Source: Lachnospiraceae bacterium
GTDB lineage: Bacteria > Bacillota > Clostridia > Lachnospirales > Lachnospiraceae
DNA: 64,000 bases
Assembly (NCBI GenBank): GCA_022766245.1
Contig: JALEPL010000052.1
Coordinates: 78,478 to 142,477, forward strand
Direction of reading: 5' to 3'
A program made the translations under genes and the position numbers. The notes below the pieces were generated by a model. The model did no database searches. It was not told where the DNA came from and saw only the letters and a list, made by a program, of their open reading frames with translations. Position 1 is the stretch's first letter, and every line of letters starts with the position of its first letter. This document shows, one piece after another, positions 18,455 through 27,953 of the stretch.

Positions 18455-20299
18455 TTACTCTTTCACATGGATCCGATAAATATGCAATGTTCCGCAGAAA
18501 GAATCTCTGTCGTACATGTGCTCCACACCATCAATCCAATTAATTTCACTCTGCAGATAGTCCAAATACTCCTCCTCGTCAATCACTCCTGTGTTAGTAA
18601 AAGAAATTTCAATCTTATCCATGCCATAAATATTCTGCCTCACGCCTTCGTCTTCCTCATCCGGAATGCAAATGGTGTCTTCCAAAATCAGATATACGTC
18701 TCGCCCTTTATCCGGCACATAGGAATTGATCTGATCGGTATAACAAACACAGTTCTCTCCCTCTGTCATAAAAAATTGATGTACGTTCCGTAATTCATAG
18801 GAATACCACTCCAAACGCCATGCATATGCTCCTGCCAGGATGACATCACTGTCTTCGGTTAATTCAGATAAGGATTCATCCACTCCTGAGGAAAAATTCA
18901 GCCATCTGCATTCACTAAACGCCTGATTCATTACCATACATCCCAATATTACCACGGTGCAAACCCCTATTTGCAACCCTTTGCTCCGCAAATATCTTCT
19001 GACCAGGTACAGTAGCAGAAGGCATAACGCCATCAACACTACCGGCATTACAAAAAACAAATATCGGTCTGTCAAAGCTCCCATGGTCTCTACATCACTA
19101 ATTTTGGCAATCAGCATTATGGTGATGACTGCAGACACAAAAGAAACAATCAGAAATGGATTCCAGCCGCAAATCACTCTCTTGCAGTTACTCTTCCAAT
19201 TTTTCAGCCATGTCCTGATCCGTTGCAGCAGGTCGATCATCCACGTTTCCTTTCGGCACACAAACCACACAGCCAGCAGTATAAGCGCCAAAGACGGAAT
19301 AATAACAGTAAGCCATGCAAAAGTCATCCGATTTACCGACCACCCAGATCCCACAAGTTCATTGAGAACCAGGGACAAGCAGGTAGTGAGGTTCCAATAA
19401 TAGGGCAATTGCAGATTACCATCATAAATATGCACTCCGTTCAGCACATTTTCCAGGCAATACGGATATAGCAAAATTCCCAGGCCGGCTCCCAACAGCA
19501 TAAAAAAGGCATATCCCATCAACGGTTTCCACTTTTTATGAATCAGCAGATAAACGCAGGTAAAGGCCGCCACGAAACAAGCAAACACAAAGAAGTAATA
19601 ATGAGTAAATCCTCCCAATGCAATCACAAATGCAGAAGCGATACATTCTCCGGTTATCTTTCCAAAACCTTTCTGGTACATGCGTGCCAGCAGATACAAG
19701 AGCAGTAATGTGAAAAAGGTCAATATCGCATATTGTCTCAAATACACAAACGTATTCACTGCCGCATAGGAAAATCCGTAATAACCGCAAATCAGGAATG
19801 CGATCCAGTCCTTTCCCGTCACCGTTTTCACCAACGCAAAAAATACAATCTGGGTCAGGATAAATGCAACAATATTAATGGAGAATGCATACCACCAGGA
19901 AAAGCTGTCCGGAAAAAAGGAACAGATGGTATGTAAAATCAGTGTATGAAACGGCGGACTCATATCTTCCCTCTGATTGCAGTATACAGAACCATAGGTA
20001 AATTTCTCCCCCTTATTCACCACCAAATAGTCCCACAGTTTACTTCCCGGTTCCCATTCATTCAGATTTTTCAGAGAAGCATCTGCCACCGAAACATCAT
20101 CATTTACATTCAAATAAATATAAGGATCGTAATAGCTGTTTGCAAATCCATAGCTCCATGCCTCATCCGAATGAAATCCCTCTCTTTGATTAAATACATA
20201 AATGATCCTCGTCAGCTGTGCTGCTACCAATAGCGTAAACAGCAGCCCTATCAGTAGTTTCTTATTTGTCATCCCTATTTTTTTTAATTGCTTGCTCAT
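18455..20299 (-). CDS. GT-C-fold membrane glycosyltransferase (ArnT/PMT-like), paralogue 1
   Basis: 614 residues with about 11-12 hydrophobic segments. The first extracytoplasmic loop carries the acidic GT-C motif HSDEAWSYG (about residues 38-46), and a second loop has SPPFHTLILHTICSFFPDSFSWW. This matches lipid-phosphate-sugar-dependent glycosyltransferases of the GT39/ArnT/PMT class, which move a sugar from a polyprenyl carrier onto a surface acceptor. The C-terminal 140 residues form a soluble tail (DVILAGAYAWRLEWYSYELRNVH). It is clearly homologous over its full length to the gene at 20347-22167, placed 47 bp upstream, so the pair arose by tandem duplication. Acceptor unknown. Confidence 0.8.
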   Translation of the reverse strand: MSKQLKKIGMTNKKLLIGLLFTLLVAAQLTRIIYVFNQREGFHSDEAWSYGFANSYYDPYIYLNVNDDVSVADASLKNLNEWEPGSKLWDYLVVNKGEKFTYGSVYCNQREDMSPPFHTLILHTICSFFPDSFSWWYAFSINIVAFILTQIVFFALVKTVTGKDWIAFLICGYYGFSYAAVNTFVYLRQYAILTFFTLLLLYLLARMYQKGFGKITGECIASAFVIALGGFTHYYFFVFACFVAAFTCVYLLIHKKWKPLMGYAFFMLLGAGLGILLYPYCLENVLNGVHIYDGNLQLPYYWNLTTCLSLVLNELVGSGWSVNRMTFAWLTVIIPSLALILLAVWFVCRKETWMIDLLQRIRTWLKNWKSNCKRVICGWNPFLIVSFVSAVITIMLIAKISDVETMGALTDRYLFFVMPVVLMALCLLLLYLVRRYLRSKGLQIGVCTVVILGCMVMNQAFSECRWLNFSSGVDESLSELTEDSDVILAGAYAWRLEWYSYELRNVHQFFMTEGENCVCYTDQINSYVPDKGRDVYLILEDTICIPDEEDEGVRQNIYGMDKIEISFTNTGVIDEEEYLDYLQSEINWIDGVEHMYDRDSFCGTLHIYRIHVKE

Positions 20300-20346
20300 C
20301 CCTTACCCCTTCTCTTGGAAATCATTGTATGAAATAATATTCATAA

Positions 20347-22167
20347 CTATTCCTTCTTCCTGTTAATCTGGTATACATGCAGGTCTCCGCAGAAGGAATT
20401 TCTTTCATGCAAATACTCAATGCTGTCAATCCATGCAATATTTTCCTGCAAATAATCCAGATACTCCTGTTCATCAATTTTTCCTTTCTCAGAATACAAG
20501 GGCAATTCATCTGAAAGACCATGCATTCCATCCTTCTCATCTTCCATCACACAAATGCCTTCCGCAAGAATCAGATACACATCGCGGTTTTCTGCCGGAG
20601 CATAGGAATTCAACCTGTCTGTATATGCCATACAGTCCGCTTTTTCTGTCATAAAGAAACCATGTACATTGCGCAGCTCATAGCTGTACCAGGTCAATTC
20701 ACCGGCATACTTTCCCGCAATGATTACATCACTGTCCTCCGTCATTTGCCAGAGAGGCTGCCTGTCAGCATCCGAACAATACATATAATAGCAGGTATTT
20801 CTTGACTGGTTCAAAACCATACAGATAAAAATCACCGCCGCACACACAGCAGCACGTATTTTCCGGTTCGCAAAATACCGTCTGCCCAGATACAGCAGAA
20901 GCAGGCAAAGTGTCATCACCATCACCGGCATTACATTCGCCAGGTATCGATCCACCAATATTCCCAATGTCTCCACGTAGCTGACTTGTGCTACAATCAT
21001 TATGAGAGCCAGCGATGACAAAAAGGCAAAAATCAAGAAAGGATTCCATCCCAAAATCACTCTCTTGCAATTAGCCTTCCAGTTTTTCAACCACATTCTG
21101 ATGCGACTCATCAAATCAATCATCCAGGTTTCCTTCCGGCACACGAACCACACAGCCAGTAAAATCACTGCCGCAGAAGAAAAAAGAATCGCCCCCCATG
21201 CAAATGTCATACGGTCCACTCTCCAGGTAAGTCCAATCGTCTCCCTCAAAACAGTGGATAGACAGGCGGTAAGATTCCAGTAATAGGGCCATTGTAACTG
21301 ACCATCATACGCATGAAGTCCATTCAGCATATTCTCAAAGCAATAGGGATAAGCCGCAATCCCGATGCCCGCCCCCAGGAGCATCGAAAGAGCATACCAG
21401 AGCAGGCTCTTCCATCGTTTGCGAAACAACAGATAAAAACAGGTAAACCCAGCCAAAAAGCATGCAAATATGAAGAAATAATAGTGAGTCAATCCCCCCA
21501 GCGATGTGACTATTACAGAAAAAACACATTCCTTTGTTATATTCTGAAAATCCTTTTGAAACATACGAGCCAACAGATACAATAGCAACAAAGTAATCAA
21601 AGTCAGTAATGCATACTGCCTTAAAAATACAAAGGTATTTACTGCAGCAAAAGAAAATCCATAATATCCGCAAATCAAATATGCTGTCCAGTTTTTCCCT
21701 GTCACTGTCTTCACCAGCAAAAACAATACAATCTGCACCAGAATAAATGCTGCGATATTAATAGAAAAAGCATACCACCAGGAGAATGTTTCCGGAAAAA
21801 AAGAACAAATCGTATGTAAAATCATGGTATGTAAGGGCGGGCTCATATCGCCTCGCTGATTGCTATACACCGAATCATATGCGAATTCCTCACCCTTATT
21901 TACCACCAAATAATCTCTCAGAACACTGCCCGGTTCCCACTCATTCATGTTTTTATAAGTGGCATCTGATAAAAATATGTCATCATTCACCTGACGGTAT
22001 ATATAAGGATCATAATAACCATTTGCAAACCCATAGCTATGCACCTCGTCCGAATGAAGTCCCGGTCTCTGGTTAAACACATAGATAATCCTCGCCAGCT
22101 GCACCGCCACCATCAATACAAAAAGAAGCACCATTAAAATCTTCTTTTTACCGAGTGCCTTTTCCAT
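20347..22167 (-). CDS. GT-C-fold membrane glycosyltransferase (ArnT/PMT-like), paralogue 2
   Basis: 606 residues, start supported by AGGGAGG. Same plan as its neighbour: an N-terminal membrane helix, then the acidic loop motif HSDEVHSYGFANGYYDPYIY, SPPLHTMILHTICSFFPETFSWWY, many membrane segments, and a soluble C-terminal tail (DVIIAGKYAGELTWYSYELRNVH). The acidic pair DE expected to take part in catalysis or carrier binding is kept in both copies, and differences cluster in the loops, suggesting different acceptors or sugars. First gene of a three-gene cluster with paralogue 1 and the nucleoside kinase. Confidence 0.8.
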   Translation of the reverse strand: MEKALGKKKILMVLLFVLMVAVQLARIIYVFNQRPGLHSDEVHSYGFANGYYDPYIYRQVNDDIFLSDATYKNMNEWEPGSVLRDYLVVNKGEEFAYDSVYSNQRGDMSPPLHTMILHTICSFFPETFSWWYAFSINIAAFILVQIVLFLLVKTVTGKNWTAYLICGYYGFSFAAVNTFVFLRQYALLTLITLLLLYLLARMFQKDFQNITKECVFSVIVTSLGGLTHYYFFIFACFLAGFTCFYLLFRKRWKSLLWYALSMLLGAGIGIAAYPYCFENMLNGLHAYDGQLQWPYYWNLTACLSTVLRETIGLTWRVDRMTFAWGAILFSSAAVILLAVWFVCRKETWMIDLMSRIRMWLKNWKANCKRVILGWNPFLIFAFLSSLALIMIVAQVSYVETLGILVDRYLANVMPVMVMTLCLLLLYLGRRYFANRKIRAAVCAAVIFICMVLNQSRNTCYYMYCSDADRQPLWQMTEDSDVIIAGKYAGELTWYSYELRNVHGFFMTEKADCMAYTDRLNSYAPAENRDVYLILAEGICVMEDEKDGMHGLSDELPLYSEKGKIDEQEYLDYLQENIAWIDSIEYLHERNSFCGDLHVYQINRKKE

Positions 22168-22195
22168 TGTATTTCCTCCCTATCATTATCGGTAT

Positions 22196-22274
22196 TGACA
22201 GGAATTTTTCTAATTCCTGTCACGTGGGTCGGAACCATTCAAAAACATGAACTTCGTTCATGTTGGTTGGTTCC
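22196..22274. terminator. Two strong intergenic hairpins (end of nif3 transcript / GT leader)
   Basis: Hairpin 1 (22231-22274): GGAACCA/TGGTTCC outside, AACATGAA/TTCATGTT inside. Hairpin 2 (22196-22222): perfect 11-bp stem TGACAGGAATT/AATTCCTGTCA with a 5-nt loop. Both lie between the nif3-like stop and the glycosyltransferase start on the minus strand. Neither has a good U-tract, so termination is plausible but not certain. Confidence 0.5.
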
Positions 22275-22281
22275 TTCCTCA

Positions 22282-23064
22282 TTATATGACCTCATAAGGC
22301 ATAATATGTCCACTTTTTATCACTTCCACACAGGATGCATATCCCGTCAGATACTCCTCCATGTAATCCGTAAAAATATGTTCCAACCCATAATGCCCGG
22401 CATCTATGATACACAGCCCCTGTGCCACCGCATCTATGCCCTGGTGATGACCAATATCTCCGGTAATCAGCACATCGGCCTGCGCTGCTATGGCATACGG
22501 AATCTCATCTTTGCCGGAACCCGGCACAATGGCTACTCTGTGCAGCTGTCGGTTCAAATCTCCATACACCGTCACATGAGGAACATCAAACTGTTTCTGC
22601 ACCTGTTCGGCACACTCGCGCAGAGAAACAGGAGATGCTATATTTCCCACCTGACCGATTCCACAGGGTTCCCCCTTAAACTCTCCAGTCACTTCCAGCA
22701 CCCTTGGACTTTCCAGCTCAATCCGCTCTGCTGCAAGCCTTCCCATGACACACACATCAAAATTCGTATGCATGGCATAGTATGATATTCCATTTCGGAC
22801 AAGATTCTGAATCCGTCTGCCGATAAAATCACCCATAGTGATCTGTTTCATTCCGTGGAAAATCAATGGATGATGGGTAATCAGAATATCCGCCCCGCAT
22901 CGGACTGCATCCCGAATCACCTCATCCGTTGCATCCAGTGCCAGATATACCGTATGGATACCCTGTCTCTCATCTCCCACCAGAAGCCCCACATTATCCC
23001 ATTCTAATGCCAGCTCTGCGGGTGCCAGTTCCTCTAAACCAACCTGTAATTCGTTAAATGTCAT
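22282..23064 (-). CDS. Nif3-like dinuclear metal centre protein
   Basis: 260 residues of the NIF3/YqfO/YbgI family, hexameric proteins with a dimetal site. Seen: LALEWDNVGLLVGD near the start, the metal-binding ITHHPLIFHG (two His), and near the C-terminus VLITGDIGHHQGIDAV. The cellular role of the family is not settled; GTP cyclohydrolase-like and regulatory roles have been proposed. The ATG overlaps the stop of trmK by 4 bp (23061-23064), showing translational coupling, and this trmK-nif3 pair downstream of rpoD is a conserved Firmicute arrangement. Confidence 0.92.
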   Translation of the reverse strand: MTFNELQVGLEELAPAELALEWDNVGLLVGDERQGIHTVYLALDATDEVIRDAVRCGADILITHHPLIFHGMKQITMGDFIGRRIQNLVRNGISYYAMHTNFDVCVMGRLAAERIELESPRVLEVTGEFKGEPCGIGQVGNIASPVSLRECAEQVQKQFDVPHVTVYGDLNRQLHRVAIVPGSGKDEIPYAIAAQADVLITGDIGHHQGIDAVAQGLCIIDAGHYGLEHIFTDYMEEYLTGYASCVEVIKSGHIMPYEVI

Positions 23065-23765
23065 AGACTTATCTCCTTATAAGCATCCTCTGCCACCGCA
23101 AGCTCTGCACGAAGCTCCCGGCATCTGCTCTCAATCGCTGCCGAACCAGTCCGACCGGACAGCTCATCCAAAATATGACGCAGCTGCTGTATCTGATACG
23201 ATAAATACTCCTTCAGCACCGAATGCTTCTTTCGAAGCAGAACCGGGCCATAAGCACACTCTGTATCAGACAGCGGCTCCATGGTACCCGGAACGCACTT
23301 CATCATCATATAGTATTTGCCCTCTTCTGACAGCATTTCCTCTTCTACAATGCTCCATCCTGTCTGCTGCAGAAAAGCTCGAACTGCGGAGAGTTCCGAT
23401 TGTGGCTGCAAAATCAACTGAGAGAGCTGCCCAACCACCGCCTGTCCCGAACTCAGAATGCGAATCATCAGACCGCCACCCATACCTGCAATGGTGACTG
23501 CTGATGCCTCCCCTGGCATCAGTCCCTCCAGGCCATCTGATTGTCTGGTCTCTATGTACGCATCCAGTCCGGCACTCTGAATGTGTTCCTCTGCCCGCAG
23601 CAGCGGACCCTTATTGATATCCATGGCAATGGCATGTCCTACTCTTTTCTGTTCTACCAGCCAGATGGGTACATACCCATGGTCAGTTCCGATATCCGCC
23701 ATCACATCGCAGGGGCTCACCATGTCTGCCACCGCCTGCATGCGCTTCGATAACCGCTGCGCCAT
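23061..23765 (-). CDS. trmK: tRNA (adenine(22)-N1)-methyltransferase TrmK
   Basis: 234 residues. SAM-dependent Rossmann methyltransferase that makes m1A22 in tRNA. The N-terminus shows DVMADIGTDHGYVPIWLVEQ (SAM motif I) and AIAMDINKGPLLRAEEHI, followed by TIAGMGGGLMIRIL and LILQPQSELSAVRAFL, all typical of the TrmK/YqfN family. The C-terminal part is helical. The start codon overlaps the rpoD stop (TAATG at 23763-23767). Confidence 0.92.
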   Translation of the reverse strand: MAQRLSKRMQAVADMVSPCDVMADIGTDHGYVPIWLVEQKRVGHAIAMDINKGPLLRAEEHIQSAGLDAYIETRQSDGLEGLMPGEASAVTIAGMGGGLMIRILSSGQAVVGQLSQLILQPQSELSAVRAFLQQTGWSIVEEEMLSEEGKYYMMMKCVPGTMEPLSDTECAYGPVLLRKKHSVLKEYLSYQIQQLRHILDELSGRTGSAAIESRCRELRAELAVAEDAYKEISL

Positions 23766-24976
23766 TACTCTAAGTAATCCTTCAGCTTACGGCTTCTGCT
23801 GGGATGGCGGAGCTTGCGCAGGGCCTTTGCCTCAATCTGTCGAATACGCTCACGGGTTACATTGAATTCTTTTCCTACTTCCTCCAGAGTACGTGCCCGG
23901 CCATCATCCAGGCCGAAACGCAGGGTCAGTACCTTCTGTTCCCGCTCGGTCAGAGTGCCCAATACTTCCTCCAACTGTTCCTTCAACAAAGTAAATGCTG
24001 CCGCATCTGCCGGAACAGGCACATTATCGTCCTGAATGAAATCACCCAGATGGGAATCCTCCTCCTCACCAATAGGAGTCTCCAGAGAAACAGGCTCCTG
24101 AGAAATCTTTAATATCTCACGCACACGCTCTACCGGCATATTCATCTCTGCCGCAATCTCCTCAGGAGTGGGTTCACGCCCCAGCTCCTGAAGCAACTGT
24201 CTGGAAACGCGGATCAGCTTGTTGATGGTCTCCACCATGTGCACCGGAATACGGATGGTACGAGCCTGATCTGCGATAGCTCTGGTGATAGCCTGACGAA
24301 TCCACCAGGTAGCATAGGTACTGAACTTGTAACCCTTTCGATAATCAAACTTTTCCACTGCCTTAATCAACCCCAGATTTCCTTCCTGAATCAGATCAAG
24401 AAACAGCATGCCACGCCCCACATAACGCTTGGCAATACTTACCACCAGACGCAGGTTTGCCTCAGCCAGACGCTTTTTCGCCTCCTGGTCTCCCAGCTCC
24501 ATACGTTTCGCCAGTTCGATTTCCTCCTCTGCAGTCAGAAGGGGGACCTTACCGATTTCCTTTAAATACATACGAACCGGGTCCTCGATGGACACGCCAT
24601 CCGGTACGGACAAATCGATTTTCTCCTCCTCAATCTCCTCATCATCATCCGGATCAAGAAGTACCACTTCCTCCATTTCATCCTCATCCATAATTCGCAG
24701 TACATCAATATTGTTGACCTCAAGGAAATCCAGAATCTTCTCAAACTCCTCGGCATTCAGCTCCATATCCTTAAAAAACTCACTGATTTCCTGATACTCT
24801 AAGCTGTTTTTCTTCTGCTTTGCCAAAGCCAGCAGTTCCTGCAGCTTTGCCATAAACTTTTCCTTTTTTTCTTCCATTGCCCTCTTATCTTCCTCAGCCT
24901 TTTTCTCTTTCACGCCTTTTGTTTCCTTTGCGCTCTTTGTTGATTTTTTGGTATTCTCCTCCATCTTTTCCTCCAT
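23765..24976 (-). CDS. rpoD: Primary sigma factor RpoD (sigma-A)
   Basis: 403 residues. Housekeeping sigma-70 that directs RNA polymerase to promoters. All conserved regions are present: region 1.2 ([21 protein letters not shown]), 2.1-2.4 ([44 protein letters not shown]), region 3, and 4.1-4.2 ([38 protein letters not shown]). The N-terminal 90 residues are lysine- and glutamate-rich and low in complexity. An ATG at 24964 with GGAGG 5 nt upstream is an alternative start. It follows dnaG by 27 bp, as in the classical macromolecular synthesis operon. Confidence 0.97.
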   Translation of the reverse strand: MEEKMEENTKKSTKSAKETKGVKEKKAEEDKRAMEEKKEKFMAKLQELLALAKQKKNSLEYQEISEFFKDMELNAEEFEKILDFLEVNNIDVLRIMDEDEMEEVVLLDPDDDEEIEEEKIDLSVPDGVSIEDPVRMYLKEIGKVPLLTAEEEIELAKRMELGDQEAKKRLAEANLRLVVSIAKRYVGRGMLFLDLIQEGNLGLIKAVEKFDYRKGYKFSTYATWWIRQAITRAIADQARTIRIPVHMVETINKLIRVSRQLLQELGREPTPEEIAAEMNMPVERVREILKISQEPVSLETPIGEEEDSHLGDFIQDDNVPVPADAAAFTLLKEQLEEVLGTLTEREQKVLTLRFGLDDGRARTLEEVGKEFNVTRERIRQIEAKALRKLRHPSRSRKLKDYLE

Positions 24977-25003
24977 GTTTGTTCCTTGTTCTATTTATTT
25001 ACA

Positions 25004-26785
25004 CTAATCCATTGAAATATTCATTTTGTTGATAGACTCCAAAGTCTTCCGGTCCTCCAGCACACGCTGATATCCCGCAATATCCGTAGGATCCAGACTG
25101 GCCATACGATGGCTGATGCTTTTTTGCTTGACCCGCTGCAGCGTTTCCATCAGTGCCTTGTTCCGCTCCGCCGGAGTCTCCAGCTCACGGATTCCTGCAT
25201 GAAACAGCTCCGCCACCTGACGCTGCTCCTCCTCATCCTCAAAATGACTGATAATGAGTGCCGGATTTACCTGATTCTGCTCCTTTTGCTCGTAGAGCAT
25301 ACGAGCCGTTTTCTGATACAATTCCTCGGTAAAATCCTCCGGGGTGATGATTCCCTTGATACGGTCATAGAGATGCTCATATTCTATGAGCCAGGTGAGT
25401 AACAGCTTCTGGGACTGCAGCATGCCGTCCTCTTTTTTGTGCTTTTGCTCATTTTTCCCGCTCTTTAAGGGAGTCCGTTCCCTCCTCATCCCCTCAGTGG
25501 TGCCAAAGTGCTCCACCAGCTTTTTCAGATTGTCATATCCGATCTGATACTTTTCTGCCACCGCCTCAATGTAGTTATTGCGCTCCAGCTCCTCAGTAAA
25601 TGTGAGAAGCTTTTTCGCCACTTCATTATAGAATGCAGTCTTGCTCTCCGGATCCTTCATGTCATGATTCTGCTGAAGGATGCGGACTTCAAACATAAAG
25701 CTGTTCTCAGCTTCATCGATCCGCTTCTGATACTCTTCAGCTCCCAACGCCTTGATAAACTCATCCGGATCCTTATAGGGCTTCATATTGATTACCTTGG
25801 TGGAAAGTCCTGCCTCCTTTAGAATGGGAATGGCACGAAGCGCTGCCTTGATTCCCGCACCGTCACTGTCAAAGGTGAGATACACCTCCTTGGTATATCG
25901 CTTCAACAGACTGGCATGCCCACTGGTAAATGCTGTGCCAAGAGCTGCCACCGCATTGTCAAAGCCTGCCTGATGCAGGGCGATCACATCCATATACCCC
26001 TCACATAACAGGATCCGGGGCTGTCTGGACTGTCTGGCAAAATTCAGCCCATACAGATTGCGGCTCTTATCAAATATTTTCGTCTCCGGGGAATTCAGAT
26101 ATTTGGGTTCGCCATCTCCCATGACCCGGCCTCCAAAGCCAATCACCTTGTTATGCACATCCATAATAGGAAACATGGCCCGATTCCAGAACTTGTCATG
26201 TCCGCCCCGCCTTTCATCGTAGCCTACCAGGCCGGAATCCTTCAGGATTTCATCACTATATCCTTTTTTTATCAAGTAGCGATATAAATCATCACTGTAT
26301 TTGTCAGAATATCCCAGACCAAATTTTTTGATGGTCTCATCAGATAATTCTCTCTTTTTAAAATAAGCCAGTGCTGTGCCGCCCCGCTCACTGTGCAGCA
26401 GCATGTAATAATATCTCGCGGCCTCTTTATTGATTTCCAGCAAAATCTGACGCTTATCCGACTCTTTTTTAGCCTCTGCCGACTGCTCCTGCTTCGGCAG
26501 CTCTATCCCGGCCCTCTGGGCCAGCTCCTGCATTGCCTCTGGGAACGTATAGTTCTCATACTGCATCAGGAACGTAAATACATTTCCTCCTGCGCCGCAT
26601 CCAAAGCAGTAATACATCTGCTTCACCGGCGACACGGAAAATGAGCCGGTCTTTTCATTATGGAAAGGGCACAGCCCAAAATAGGTGCTGCCCTTTTTCG
26701 TCAGCCTCACATAGCCGGAGATCACATCCACAATGTCACTGCGGGAGCGCACTTCCTCCACCAGTTCATCGGAATAATATGCCAT
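25004..26785 (-). CDS. dnaG: DNA primase
   Basis: 593 residues. Makes RNA primers at the replication fork. The N-terminal CHC2 zinc finger is complete (CPFHNEKTGSFSVSP then YYCFGCGAGG, about residues 38-65). The TOPRIM catalytic region includes LCEGYMDVIALHQAG and later YLTFDSDGAGIKAA with its metal-binding Asp residues. The C-terminal DnaB-interaction domain is helical. The start lies 1 bp after the dgt stop. Normal family length. Confidence 0.97.
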   Translation of the reverse strand: MAYYSDELVEEVRSRSDIVDVISGYVRLTKKGSTYFGLCPFHNEKTGSFSVSPVKQMYYCFGCGAGGNVFTFLMQYENYTFPEAMQELAQRAGIELPKQEQSAEAKKESDKRQILLEINKEAARYYYMLLHSERGGTALAYFKKRELSDETIKKFGLGYSDKYSDDLYRYLIKKGYSDEILKDSGLVGYDERRGGHDKFWNRAMFPIMDVHNKVIGFGGRVMGDGEPKYLNSPETKIFDKSRNLYGLNFARQSRQPRILLCEGYMDVIALHQAGFDNAVAALGTAFTSGHASLLKRYTKEVYLTFDSDGAGIKAALRAIPILKEAGLSTKVINMKPYKDPDEFIKALGAEEYQKRIDEAENSFMFEVRILQQNHDMKDPESKTAFYNEVAKKLLTFTEELERNNYIEAVAEKYQIGYDNLKKLVEHFGTTEGMRRERTPLKSGKNEQKHKKEDGMLQSQKLLLTWLIEYEHLYDRIKGIITPEDFTEELYQKTARMLYEQKEQNQVNPALIISHFEDEEEQRQVAELFHAGIRELETPAERNKALMETLQRVKQKSISHRMASLDPTDIAGYQRVLEDRKTLESINKMNISMD

Positions 26786-26786
26786 T

Positions 26787-27794
26787 TCACTTCACCTGCC
26801 ATGCCTTCGGAACAAAGTATTCCGAGAATTTTGCGATTGCATACTGGTCTGTCATCCCGGAAATGTAATCACTTACCACCCGTTCCTTCGCCACACCTTC
26901 TGCTATCATATTGGTATACTGCCAGGGCATCTCCATGGGATGCTCCATGTAATAGAAAAATAATTTTTCCAAAAGCTCCTCTGCCTTTTTCTCCTCACCC
27001 TTCGCCACCGGATTGATGTAGACATTATGAAACATAAAACTACGCAGCTCCCGCATGGCCTCAAAAGCTTCATCTGACATGATAATGTCATTCTGATCCA
27101 GACTGTTTGTAATAATATTATGTATCAAAAAGTCCAGTCTCTTTCCGGAATCCGCTCCGATAGCCCGTCGGATTTCCAGTGGAATGTCCTCCTCCGCCAT
27201 GATTCTGCCACGGATGGCATCATCGATATCATGATGGATATAGGCAATCTTGTCGGAAAGCCTCACGATTTTCCCCTCGAGAGTATGAGGCATGGTGCTG
27301 GTCTGATGGTTGGCAATACCATCCCGCACTTCCCAGGTAAGGTTCAGTCCCTGTCCATTTTTCTCCAGCTTCTCCACAATACGGACACTCTGGATATTGT
27401 GCTTGAAACCGTCCTCACAGAGTCGGTTCAGCACCCGTTCTCCCGCATGACCAAAAGGTGTATGACCGAGATCGTGTCCTAAGGCGATGGCCTCCACCAA
27501 ATCCTCGTTGAGGCGAAGAGCCTTTGCAATGGTTCTGGCATTTTGGGACACCTCCAGAGTATGAGACAGCCTGGTCCGATAATGATCCCCCTTGGGAGTA
27601 AGAAACACCTGAGTCTTATTTTTTAATCTTCGAAACGCCTTACAGTGGAGAATCCGATCCCTGTCTCTTTGGTACACCGGGCGAATATCACACTGGGGTT
27701 CCTCCATATCACGTCCCTTGGAGTTCTCACTGAGGGAGGCATAGGGACTTAGCGTCTCATGCTCCATCCGCTCCATTCGTTCCCGAATTGTCAT
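26787..27794 (-). CDS. dgt: Deoxyguanosinetriphosphate triphosphohydrolase-like HD protein
   Basis: 335 residues from the ATG at 27794, with GGAG 8 nt upstream; an extended frame to 27851 begins in the preceding terminator hairpin and is rejected. HD-superfamily metal hydrolase that cleaves dNTPs to the nucleoside and triphosphate. Metal ligands are seen in RTRLSHTLEVSQ (His), GHDLGHTPFGHAGE (HD), and VRLSDKIAYIHHDIDDA. It is the short (about 335 aa) dGTPase-like form common in Firmicutes. It heads the dgt-dnaG-rpoD-trmK-nif3 cluster. Confidence 0.93.
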   Translation of the reverse strand: MTIRERMERMEHETLSPYASLSENSKGRDMEEPQCDIRPVYQRDRDRILHCKAFRRLKNKTQVFLTPKGDHYRTRLSHTLEVSQNARTIAKALRLNEDLVEAIALGHDLGHTPFGHAGERVLNRLCEDGFKHNIQSVRIVEKLEKNGQGLNLTWEVRDGIANHQTSTMPHTLEGKIVRLSDKIAYIHHDIDDAIRGRIMAEEDIPLEIRRAIGADSGKRLDFLIHNIITNSLDQNDIIMSDEAFEAMRELRSFMFHNVYINPVAKGEEKKAEELLEKLFFYYMEHPMEMPWQYTNMIAEGVAKERVVSDYISGMTDQYAIAKFSEYFVPKAWQVK

Positions 27795-27827
27795 GACGTG
27801 ATCTCCTTTCTGTAATAAATAGGAAAC

Positions 27828-27845
27828 ACCGCCCGGACGGACGGT
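27828..27845 (-). terminator. GC-rich hairpin after aldo/keto reductase gene
   Basis: Minus strand ACCGTCC-GTCC-GGGCGGT, a 7-bp stem (one G-U pair) with a 4-nt loop, followed by GTTTCCTATTTATT. It separates the reductase transcript from the dgt operon. The U-tract is imperfect. Confidence 0.6.
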
Positions 27846-27953
27846 ATTCAATGTCTCCCTATTTTATGTTTTCTGTGTAACTTTCCGTTTTCCTTTTTTC
27901 AAATCTCTCTTTTCGAAGTTTTGTTTCTGAAAATGAATTTTGCTATTCGATTG

